Assembly: GCA_021777105.1 (NCBI GenBank) | Contig: JAIQZQ010000072.1 | Location: 1-48,232 of the forward strand | DNA from: Candidatus Anammoxibacter sp. | GTDB lineage: Bacteria; Planctomycetota; Brocadiia; Brocadiales; Anammoxibacteraceae | Direction: 5' to 3' | Length of the DNA: 48,232 nucleotides | Part shown: positions 41,552 through 47,872 of the stretch, one piece after another | Numbering within the stretch: the stretch's first letter is position 1 | Layout of the letters: the number at the start of each line of letters is the position of its first letter | The notes under the pieces: model-generated | Told to the model about the DNA's origin: nothing | Seen by the model: the letters and a program-made list of their open reading frames with translations, nothing else | Database searches by the model: none | Program-made: the position numbers and the translations under genes

Positions 41552-43174
41552 ATGATAAATTTAAAAAAATATAAATGTTGCGCCGGTATGTTTGTTGTTA
41601 TCTTTGTTTTAGCTTTGGGAACAAGCCCCCTTTACGCAGAGGATTTAAAAAACAGCGAGGCACAAACCGCTCAACAATCAGATAACGTAAATAATAAAGT
41701 TTCGACAAAAAGCTCCATCATCACAAAGGTATGCCCAAAGTGCGCTGAAATCTGCCCGGAAAACGCGGTTTTCTGTCCGGCTGACGGCGAAAAACTGATC
41801 GGCTATACTAAAGAGATAGCAGAAACCCCTGCAAAGTCAAGCAATTTAATCTGCCCGGAATGCAAACAACAAGGCAAACCCGGCGACGATTTTTGCGGTG
41901 TTCACGGCAAGAAACTGGTAAGCCCCGAAACCGGCGCGGAAATGAGCGCCGAGGAGGAGGCATTTAGAATACAACTTGCCGAAGAGATGGCTTTGCCTCA
42001 GGAAGAACGGTTTAAGAAAGCAATGGATCATATTGACTCCGGCGACCGCCTTAGAACAGAGAGGCGCGACTTTGAAGGAGCCTTGCGTGAATATAAATTT
42101 GCCGTTGAATTGATTCCCAGTTATATGCAGATACACTATAAAATTGCCGGCTCTTATTGGCAGCTGGGCTTTCCAAAAAGAGCCCTTGCCCACCTTGATC
42201 ACTGCAAGGAGCTTTACCCTAAAGACGTAAAAGGCATGTCCAAAATTGACGAGTATATCGCGAAATTGGAAAGAACTCTGACAGTTGATGAAAGAAAAGG
42301 CAGAACTGAGAGAAGCCGTCAAGTGCGAAAGAAAGTGATGACCGAAGCCTTGAAAAAGGATAGAGAGAGGTTGAGCCAAATGGTTCATGTGCCGGAAGGC
42401 AAGTTTCTGATGGGCAGCGATGTTGACGAATTTAATATTGAAGAAATGCCTCAACACGAGATCTATTTAAGCGGATTTTATATTGATAAATTTGAAGTGA
42501 CAAACGCATTGTATTGGGAGTTCCTAAACTATCTCGACGAAACAAATGACCACAGCAAATGCTTTGTGGGCGAAATGCGAAACAAAAATCACGTTCCCGA
42601 CAAATGGCTTGAAGATAGCTATTACGAGCACGCGGATTGGCCTGTAATTAAGGTAGATTGGTACGATGCATACGCCTTTGCCGCATGGGCCGGTAAACGG
42701 TTGCCCACTGAAGCAGAATGGGAAAAAGCCGCCCGCGGCACTGACGGACGCAGGTTCCCATGGGGCAATGTATGGGACCAGAATAACTGCAACGCCGGAA
42801 CAAAAGGCGCGCTTGAGGTTGGCAGTCACCCCGGAGGGGATAGCGTTTACGGCGTAAGCGACTTTTGCGGAAGCATCCAGGAGTGGTGCAGCGACTGGCA
42901 CCATGCCATGTACTATCATGACAGCCCAAATAGAGACCCAAAAGGCCCGCTTGACAGCACAAATCTCAGGGTAATGAGAGGGTCTTCCCTTTTTGCCAAT
43001 AACGTATATCAGGCGCGAGTTACTGTCCGCTGGTACGACGAGCCTCACAGGCGAAACAGAAGCGTCGGTTTTAGATGCGCAAAAGACGCCGAACCAAAAA
43101 AGAGCGACGCCGAAGCCCCAAAGACCACCGAAGCGAAAGCAAACACTGAAGCAGAAACCAAATCAGCTAATTAG
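41552..43174 (+). CDS. Secreted zinc-ribbon, TPR-like and formylglycine-generating-enzyme-like (SUMF1) protein
   Basis: A 540-aa protein with a signal peptide (FVVIFVLALGTSPLYAE). Two Cys-rich ribbons follow at about 60-125 (CPKCAEICPENAVFC..DG and CPECKQQGKPGDDFCGVHG), then a helical TPR-like part (about 150-240), a charged linker and an FGE-sulfatase/SUMF1 domain (about 270-520). SUMF1 markers are VPEGKFLMGSDVDEFN, DKFEVTNALYWEFL, KRLPTEAEWEKAARG, GVSDFCGSIQEWCSDW and RSVGFRCA. The family includes true sulfatase-activating oxidases and many non-catalytic relatives; a single Cys in GFRCA aligns with one of the two catalytic Cys, and the upstream partner is not evident, so I do not claim formylglycine synthesis. 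Zinc ribbons outside the cytosol are unusual. Confidence 0.82.
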   Translation: MINLKKYKCCAGMFVVIFVLALGTSPLYAEDLKNSEAQTAQQSDNVNNKVSTKSSIITKVCPKCAEICPENAVFCPADGEKLIGYTKEIAETPAKSSNLICPECKQQGKPGDDFCGVHGKKLVSPETGAEMSAEEEAFRIQLAEEMALPQEERFKKAMDHIDSGDRLRTERRDFEGALREYKFAVELIPSYMQIHYKIAGSYWQLGFPKRALAHLDHCKELYPKDVKGMSKIDEYIAKLERTLTVDERKGRTERSRQVRKKVMTEALKKDRERLSQMVHVPEGKFLMGSDVDEFNIEEMPQHEIYLSGFYIDKFEVTNALYWEFLNYLDETNDHSKCFVGEMRNKNHVPDKWLEDSYYEHADWPVIKVDWYDAYAFAAWAGKRLPTEAEWEKAARGTDGRRFPWGNVWDQNNCNAGTKGALEVGSHPGGDSVYGVSDFCGSIQEWCSDWHHAMYYHDSPNRDPKGPLDSTNLRVMRGSSLFANNVYQARVTVRWYDEPHRRNRSVGFRCAKDAEPKKSDAEAPKTTEAKANTEAETKSAN

Positions 43175-43814
43175 CGCCATTTGTGTAAACGCAAATGATA
43201 AAATAACCGCATCAATTACAAAATCACTTTTGAAAGGGAGCCTTAGCCCCCCTTTCAAAAGTGAAAAATGTCCCGCTCAACAAATTAAAAACATTCCCTC
43301 ATTTTACGTTTTGCTTTTAACCCGTTTTTATCCTGTCTTAATTGCTTTTGCTCTTTTATTAGTGAGTATTTGTGTAGATTTGTGGTTAATAAGCTTTTGA
43401 TTTTATCTGCGTAATCTGTAGCTTTTAATTTCGTGCCTTTTCGCGGACACGCTTTTGATTTTTATATCTGTGTAATCTGTGCAATCTGTGGTTTGCTTTT
43501 AATTGCGTGTTTTTTTGTGAGCGCGCTTTTGCTTTTATCTGTGCAATCTGTGGTTCGCTTTTGGCTTATTGCTTTTGCTCTTTTATCAGTGAAGATTTGT
43601 GTAGATTTGTGGTTAATAAGCTTTTGATTTCATCTGTGTAACCTGTAGCTTTTAATTTTGTGTCTTTCCTGTCTTATCGTGGACACGCTTTTGATTTTTA
43701 AATCTGTGTAATCTGTGCAATCTGTGGTTTGCTTTTAATTGCGTGTTTTTTCGGCACGCTTTTGCGTTTATCTGTGCAATCTGTGGTTTAATCGCCTTTT
43801 GCCTTTTTATTAAA
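43175..43814. other. Intergenic repeat array
   Basis: About 640 bases with no credible gene. A duplicated 227-base unit fills most of it (43341-43795). Words such as ATCTGTGCAATCTGTGG, GATTTGTGTAGATTTGTGG and GCTTTTAATTGCG are repeated throughout. Short open frames here are made of these repeats. Confidence 0.65.
43341..43795. repeat. Tandem duplication of a 227-base intergenic unit
   Basis: The unit starts ATTGCTTTTGCTCTTTTAT at 43341 and again at 43568, a period of 227 bases. Both copies contain, in the same order, GATTTGTGTAGATTTGTGG, GGACACGCTTTTGATTTTT, ATCTGTGTAATCTGTGC and GTTTGCTTTTAATTGCG. Differences between copies are scattered. Inside each unit shorter 9-base ATCTGTG(C/T)A-type words recur, so this is a nested repeat. 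Confidence 0.75.
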
Positions 43815-44729
43815 ATGAACATAAACACCCTGTTAAACAACAACGATTTTATCTTAATGGAAGCTGCCGTTGTTGAAAGACTACGCCGAAATCCCAATGT
43901 CTCACTGCATCCCGATCTGGCCCACTCCCTTCTCGTTAACAGCAATATCGGCAGAGAGCATATGGCCGAAATCTATCATGAATATATATCCATTGCCCAA
44001 AACGCCCGCGTCCCGTTTTTTATGTGCGCCCCAACATGGCGAGCAAACAAGGATCGCATAGAAGCCGCAAAGATAGACAACGACCTCAACGCCTCGGCAA
44101 TAGATTTTATAAAACATATTAGAAACGATTTCCCGGCATGGTCTGAAAACATCATAATCGGCGGACTTGTTGGGTGTAAAAACGATTGCTATCTTCCCGA
44201 TCAAGGCATTTCAGAAAACGAAGCCGAGAGCTTTCACTCATGGCAGATCAATAAAATAGCCGCCGCAGGTTGCGACTTCATCATAGCCGCATCCATGCCC
44301 GCTTTGCCCGAAGCCATTGGCATGGCAAAAGCCCTTTCAAAAACCAAAGTCCCATACATCATAAGCTTTGTAATCAACAAAAACGGAGCATTGCTTGACA
44401 ACAGCTCAATTGCAAATGCCATTTCAGAGATTGACAATAGATGCCCAACAAAACCGTTAGGATTTATGATAAACTGCGCTTACCCCTCTTTTTTCAAGCC
44501 AGATCAACAACCTCATTCAATAATCAACCGCATCATCGGCTACCAAGCCAACGGCTCGGCCCTAACCCACGCCGAACTTGAAGGCTCCCAAACCATCCAC
44601 ACAGAAGACGTCCCAGACTGGGGAGCCCGCATGATAGATCTAAACAAATCACACAACATCACAATACTAGGCGGCTGCTGCGGCACGGATAGCCGCCACC
44701 TCCAATACATTGTAGATAACATTTCATAA
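43815..44729 (+). CDS. Homocysteine S-methyltransferase family protein
   Basis: A 304-aa TIM-barrel protein of the homocysteine S-methyltransferase family (MmuM/YbgG, BHMT relatives), which transfers a methyl group to homocysteine. Zinc ligands are in FMINCAYP and in the C-terminal GGCCGTDSRHLQ. The N-terminus ILMEAAVVERLRRNP is a variant of the usual LxDGxxxTxL, so substrate choice may differ from MmuM. ATG 43815 is taken because the longer frame starts inside the tandem repeat. It lies alone between two repeat stretches; the methyl donor is unknown. Confidence 0.85.
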   Translation: MNINTLLNNNDFILMEAAVVERLRRNPNVSLHPDLAHSLLVNSNIGREHMAEIYHEYISIAQNARVPFFMCAPTWRANKDRIEAAKIDNDLNASAIDFIKHIRNDFPAWSENIIIGGLVGCKNDCYLPDQGISENEAESFHSWQINKIAAAGCDFIIAASMPALPEAIGMAKALSKTKVPYIISFVINKNGALLDNSSIANAISEIDNRCPTKPLGFMINCAYPSFFKPDQQPHSIINRIIGYQANGSALTHAELEGSQTIHTEDVPDWGARMIDLNKSHNITILGGCCGTDSRHLQYIVDNIS

Positions 44730-45039
44730 ACATGACAATCCGGTTAAATAAAAATGTTGAATCCTCCCTCGTTACCAAGCCCCCGCTTGGTTAACGCCCA
44801 ATTCAAGAAGCCCCAGCTTCGCGATAAAAAACGAGTTGCCGACAACATCCCAATAATGAATTCACTGTTTTACAAAAGACAGGTGATTTTATAAATTACA
44901 TGAACTATAATAATAGCTGATTTAGCTTTGTGGATTTGTAAAGAGACATCTATGCATAAATCAATTTCCACGTGACAGTTAGCTTCTTTTGAGGTCAAAT
45001 TTAATTATTAATAAGTAACCGTAAAAATAAGGAGGTCTT
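44730..45039. other. Intergenic stretch with a twin-hairpin repeat
   Basis: About 310 bases with no gene. A twin-hairpin repeat (44771-44822) lies near the left, then AT-rich DNA leading to the strong AAGGAGG ribosome binding site of the DUF433 gene. Confidence 0.6.
44771..44822 (+). repeat. Twin-hairpin repeat, copy 3
   Basis: GTTACCAAGCCCCCGCTTGG followed by TTAAC forms the first stem, and GAAGCCCCAGCTTC (44807-44820) the second, then GC. The first stem differs by compensating changes from the GGTTACAAAGC form of the other copies (CCAAGC/GCTTGG). Confidence 0.75.
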
Positions 45040-45270
45040 ATGTTTGAACGTATTTCAATCAATTCAAAAATATGCCATGGTCAGGCTTGTATAAAAGGAA
45101 CACGCATCCCTGTTCATCAAATTTTACAAATGCTTGCTAATGGAGACACAATTGAAGAACTTCTTGAAGATTATCCTTCAATTAAGCGCGAAGACATACT
45201 TGCATGCCTTGATTACGCAGGCTCGCTTGCAGAGGAACAATTATCTCCTCTTGAGGCAGTGGAAAATTAA
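45040..45270 (+). CDS. DUF433 domain protein, putative antitoxin
   Basis: A 76-aa DUF433 protein with the signature MFERISINSKICHGQACIKG, TRIPVHQILQMLANGD and TIEELLEDYPSIKREDILACL. DUF433 proteins have a winged/homeodomain-like helix-turn-helix fold and are commonly encoded as antitoxins just before DUF5615 (PIN-like) toxins. ATG is preceded by AAGGAGG. The toxin gene starts two bases after the stop, but it is truncated here, so the antitoxin now stands without a functional partner. Confidence 0.85.
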   Translation: MFERISINSKICHGQACIKGTRIPVHQILQMLANGDTIEELLEDYPSIKREDILACLDYAGSLAEEQLSPLEAVEN

Positions 45271-45272
45271 AC

Positions 45273-45425
45273 ATGAAAATTTTTGTAGATGAAAATATTC
45301 CAAAGATAACAGTACGCTCTTTACAAGAAATGAATCATAAAGCGCTGGATATTAGAGGCACAAAATTATACTCAAAAACATTAGGTTTTCGAAATTTGCC
45401 AATGAATAAAAGGCTAAAGCCTTAA
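45273..45425 (+). pseudogene. Truncated DUF5615 (PIN-like) toxin
   Basis: The first 30 residues, MKIFVDENIPKITVRSLQEM and then NHKALDIRGT, are the normal start of DUF5615 toxins, with the acidic VDEN site. The full family is about 110-120 aa, continuing with a GLSDxELxxxA and a TxDKxF motif. Here the sequence instead reads into a foreign tail and ends after 50 codons. The catalytic C-terminal acid residues are lost, so the product is very probably inactive. The break coincides with a hairpin-rich segment that starts with GGCTAAAGCC, which suggests insertion or deletion at that point. Confidence 0.75.
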
Positions 45426-45458
45426 CTCCAACAAGCGGAGTTTATTGGAATTTACCCT
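45412..45458. repeat. Hairpin-rich segment at the toxin break
   Basis: Three small inverted repeats in 47 bases: GGCTAAAGCC (45412-45421), CTCC...GGAG (45426-45440) and ACCCTTTAGGGT (45444-45455), the last followed by TTTTA. It begins inside the last codons of the truncated toxin. It may be the end of an inserted repeat or an old transposon scar. Confidence 0.45.
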
Positions 45459-45578
45459 TTAGGGTTTTATTTCGTTAAGTTTGAAGATAACAATACGTAA
45501 ATATTATTTTTCTAAAACCTGATTTGTTTGACTATAGAACTATTAATACGCAACCGTAACAATTTTCGGAGATAAAAC

Positions 45579-45992
45579 ATGGGACATGTTTTTGCGGAAA
45601 TAGAATTGAGCAATCCAAAACAGCAGAATTTAGAACCGATCAAAGTAAAGGCCCTGGCTGATACCGGCGCGCTTATGCTGTGCATCCCTGAACATATTGC
45701 CGTGCAGCTCAATCTTGAAACAGAGTCTACGAGAGAGGTATCCGTAGCCGACGGCAGGAGTATGAAAGTTCCATATGTCGGGCCCATAAAGGTTGGTTTC
45801 GGCAAACGGATCTGTTTTGTGGGAGCCTTAGTTCTTGGCGATGAAGTGTTACTTGGCGCGGTTCCAATGGAAGATATGGATTTAATTATTAATCCAAGCC
45901 GCAGAGAGCTCACGGTTGATCCCGCCAGTCCCAATATCCCACATGCGCGAGTAAAGAGGCTAACAACAGTGCGCAGCGCGCAGACAGTTTAA
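45579..45992 (+). CDS. Retropepsin-like aspartic protease, copy 2
   Basis: A 137-aa clan AA aspartic protease. The catalytic motif is KALADTGALMLCIPEH, followed by the flap-like VADGRSMKVPYVGPIKVGF and LLGAVPMEDMDLIINP. The family is usually single-domain and dimeric. GGAG lies eight bases before ATG 45579. It differs clearly from the copy at 30911, although both share DTGA and a C-terminal hydrophobic MDF/MDL-type element. It lies next to toxin-antitoxin remnants in the repeat island. Confidence 0.87.
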   Translation: MGHVFAEIELSNPKQQNLEPIKVKALADTGALMLCIPEHIAVQLNLETESTREVSVADGRSMKVPYVGPIKVGFGKRICFVGALVLGDEVLLGAVPMEDMDLIINPSRRELTVDPASPNIPHARVKRLTTVRSAQTV

Positions 45993-46119
45993 ACTTTTGA
46001 TACCAACCTTTTTAACTAAAACCACACAGAACAGAACACACACTTTTCAGTTGCGCAACTGTGGCAAGTGGTCGGGCTTTTGGTTACAAATATTCATATA
46101 AAATTTAGGTAATCAATCC

Positions 46120-46482
46120 ATGAAAAAACAGAATGAAGACACAGGCTTTGTTTACTCGACCGAGTTTGGCAAAATGTGTCCAGATTGTAACAAACCTATA
46201 GTGAAATGTATTTGCCAAAATGAACAATCGCCTCCTGAAGGCGATGGCATTGTCAGGGTGATGAGGGAAACAAAGGGCCGCAAAGGAAAAGGAGTAACCT
46301 TGATAACCGGAGTTCCTCTGGGGTCTGAAGAACTTAAAAAACTTGCGAAATCCCTTAAGCAAAAGTGTGGCAGTGGCGGCAGTTTAAAGAATGGAGTTAT
46401 TGAAATACAGGGCGATCACCGTGATACATTGGCAGATGAATTAGGCAAGATTGGCTACAAAGTTAAACGCGCCGGCGGATGA
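46120..46482 (+). CDS. SUI1-family translation initiation factor (YciH-like)
   Basis: A 120-aa protein of the SUI1/eIF1 family, called YciH in bacteria, which tunes fidelity of start-codon choice. The N-terminus has VYSTEFGKMCPDCNKPIVKC and IC, the bacterial Cys pair. The core follows with TKGRKGKGVTLITGVP, KKLAKSLKQKCGSGG, NGVIEIQGDHRDTL and IGYKVKRAGG. The gene has no good Shine-Dalgarno site and lies alone. Its possible relevance to the non-canonical starts seen for trpC and rsfS is speculation. Confidence 0.92.
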   Translation: MKKQNEDTGFVYSTEFGKMCPDCNKPIVKCICQNEQSPPEGDGIVRVMRETKGRKGKGVTLITGVPLGSEELKKLAKSLKQKCGSGGSLKNGVIEIQGDHRDTLADELGKIGYKVKRAGG

Positions 46483-46506
46483 ATAGATAATAAAACAATC
46501 AAATCT

Positions 46507-46559
46507 GGTTACAAAGCCCCAGCTTTGTAACCAAAAATTCAAGAAGCCCCAGCTTCGCA
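46507..46559 (+). repeat. Twin-hairpin repeat, copy 4
   Basis: The clearest copy: GGTTACAAAGC with GCTTTGTAACC (46507-46532), then AAAAATTCAA, then GAAGCCCCAGCTTC (46543-46556). Both stems are perfect. Confidence 0.8.
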
Positions 46560-46856
46560 TTGCTCTAAAATCAAAAAACCTTAGATCCCCCCCCTTTTGC
46601 CTTTTTAAGCCATACAATAAGTCTACTCTGCCATTGCTTTACTTTCACCGATAACCAATAACTGATTACCACTTACCCTGCTTTTGTTCTTTCTGTGAAA
46701 TCTGTGGTTTGCTTTTTGCTTTTAATCAGCGCAAATCCGCGTCATCTGTGTCATCCGTGTTCCATCGTTCTTGCCATTTCTTTCACCGATAACTGATTAC
46801 TGATAACCGATTACCACTTACCACTTACATTACAAAAACACATTCATAGCGCCGAA

Positions 46857-46885
46857 TTGACATATAAAAGCCAAAATGATACAAT
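46857..46885 (+). promoter_or_regulatory. Sigma70-type promoter upstream of the YgiT locus
   Basis: TTGACA (46857-46862) and TACAAT (46880-46885), 17-base spacing. A second copy of the same promoter and its flank lies at 47844-47872. Confidence 0.65.
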
Positions 46886-46926
46886 CGCAACCGTTAGTTA
46901 TAGAACAGAAAGACATTTTATATTAA

Positions 46927-47013
46927 ATATCGCTCATTCCACCTTCAGTAGTTATTGTTACAGTATACGAACCAGACCCTGAAGAGTGGATAAATTGTAG
47001 AATAAGGAGGTAA
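46927..47013 (+). pseudogene. C-terminal remnant of a DUF4258-type toxin
   Basis: A 28-codon frame between an in-frame stop at 46924 and TAA 47011 reads IVTVYEPDPEEWINCRIRR at its end, the typical C-terminus of DUF4258 (RelE-like) toxins, which normally precede YgiT antitoxins. No start codon is available and the N-terminal two-thirds are missing, replaced by the promoter cassette. The YgiT gene begins six bases after its stop, as in intact operons, so this is a decayed toxin-antitoxin locus. Confidence 0.7.
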
Positions 47014-47019
47014 ATTAAA

Positions 47020-47244
47020 ATGAAATGTGTTTTTTGCGGTGGAAAATTGAAGAATAAAAACGTAACGTTCAGCTATGAAGCCGGCAACAATCGATTTTTT
47101 GTTGAAAATGTCCCTGCTGAAGTTTGCAGTTCTTGCGGTGAGCAAACCTACCAGCCGGAGATTGCTGATAAACTTTTAAAATATGCAAGAATGCAAGACA
47201 AAGCTTCAAAAACTATTGAAGTGCCTGTTCATGAATTTGCATGA
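47020..47244 (+). CDS. YgiT/MqsA-type zinc-finger antitoxin-like protein
   Basis: A 74-aa protein with the two CxxC pairs (MKCVFCGGKL and VCSSCGEQTY) of the YgiT zinc finger, then a helical tail. The family usually acts as antitoxin to DUF4258/MqsR-like toxins, binding DNA or the toxin. Only the N-terminal zinc-finger module is present, without the C-terminal helix-turn-helix of MqsA, as is common in short YgiT proteins. AAGGAGG nine bases upstream lies in the toxin remnant. The toxin is broken, so the gene may now be an orphan antitoxin. Confidence 0.85.
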   Translation: MKCVFCGGKLKNKNVTFSYEAGNNRFFVENVPAEVCSSCGEQTYQPEIADKLLKYARMQDKASKTIEVPVHEFA

Positions 47245-47277
47245 ATCTGAACCGTAACAATTTAAAGAGGCCCCTCT

Positions 47278-47327
47278 GGTTACAAACCCATGCTTTGTAA
47301 CCAAAAACCCAGGAAGCCCCGCTTCGC
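47278..47327 (+). repeat. Twin-hairpin repeat, copy 5
   Basis: GGTTACAAACCCATGCTTTG with TAACC, then GAAGCCCCGCTTC (47313-47325). The second stem has a shortened loop compared with copy 4. Confidence 0.75.
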
Positions 47328-47358
47328 GTCGAAGAACAACCACAATCCTCCTCATTTA

Positions 47359-47414
47359 CAAATCGTTTCAGAACCCCGATTTTTATAACGCAATTACCCT
47401 TGAAACCCCATTTT
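47359..47414. repeat. Long inverted repeat, arm B
   Basis: CGTTTCAGAACCCCGAT and CAATTACCCTTGAAACCCC are reverse-complement matches to 2069-2123. Confidence 0.7.
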
Positions 47415-47843
47415 GTGTCAAACGCCCAAAAAAAGAACTTCCCTTAAAGCATTAATGACAACTTTCGCTTTTTATCTTCAGTATTCTGTTTTCTGCCTTT
47501 GCTTTTAGTTTTTTATTTCGTAAATTTTCGTCTTTTCGTGAGCATACACTGTGTTGCTCTTTTTCCCCCAACCGTCAACTGATTTCTGCTTTCTGACTAG
47601 ATTTTCGGATTTAAATAAAAAATACAAAAACTTTTATCCCGTTTTTCCCCTTAAAAAAGCAAACCTACCTCAAACACTACCACCATGTACTGACACACAT
47701 TATTGACAATAACCGACTACCCTTTAGCATTAATAGTTTTACGCCAAAACCACAACCCATTACAAGGAGCCATTACAAATGTTGTGGTTTTCCCTATAAC
47801 CAAAGCGGGTTTTCCACTACAAAAACGCATCTATAGCTGCAGA

Positions 47844-47872
47844 TTGACATACAAAACCTAAAATGTTACAAT
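47844..47872 (+). promoter_or_regulatory. Sigma70-type promoter, second copy of the cassette
   Basis: TTGACA (47844-47849) and TACAAT (47867-47872) with a 17-base spacer. The surrounding 90 bases are a diverged copy of 46831-46915. No gene follows within the window. Confidence 0.55.

Larger units (their letters stand above)
46483..46926. other. Intergenic repeat island with a promoter
   Basis: No gene. In order it carries a twin-hairpin element, CACTTACC/GATAACC repeat words (46642-46670 and 46781-46823), a CTGTG-type word cluster (about 46688-46760), and a strong promoter at 46857-46885. The interval 46831-46915 recurs at 47816-47905. Confidence 0.65.

Noticed and set aside
43433..43627. 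Short frame inside the tandem repeat
   Set aside because: Its codons are translations of the repeat words (ICVICAICG-like), so it is an artefact of the array.
43341..43795. Possible CRISPR array
   Set aside because: The repeated units are long (227 bases) and contain nested short words, with no constant 25-40 base repeat alternating with unique spacers, and no cas genes are present.
43743..43814. Longer start for the homocysteine methyltransferase gene
   Set aside because: The extra N-terminus is encoded by the repeat unit; the family N-terminus fits ATG 43815.
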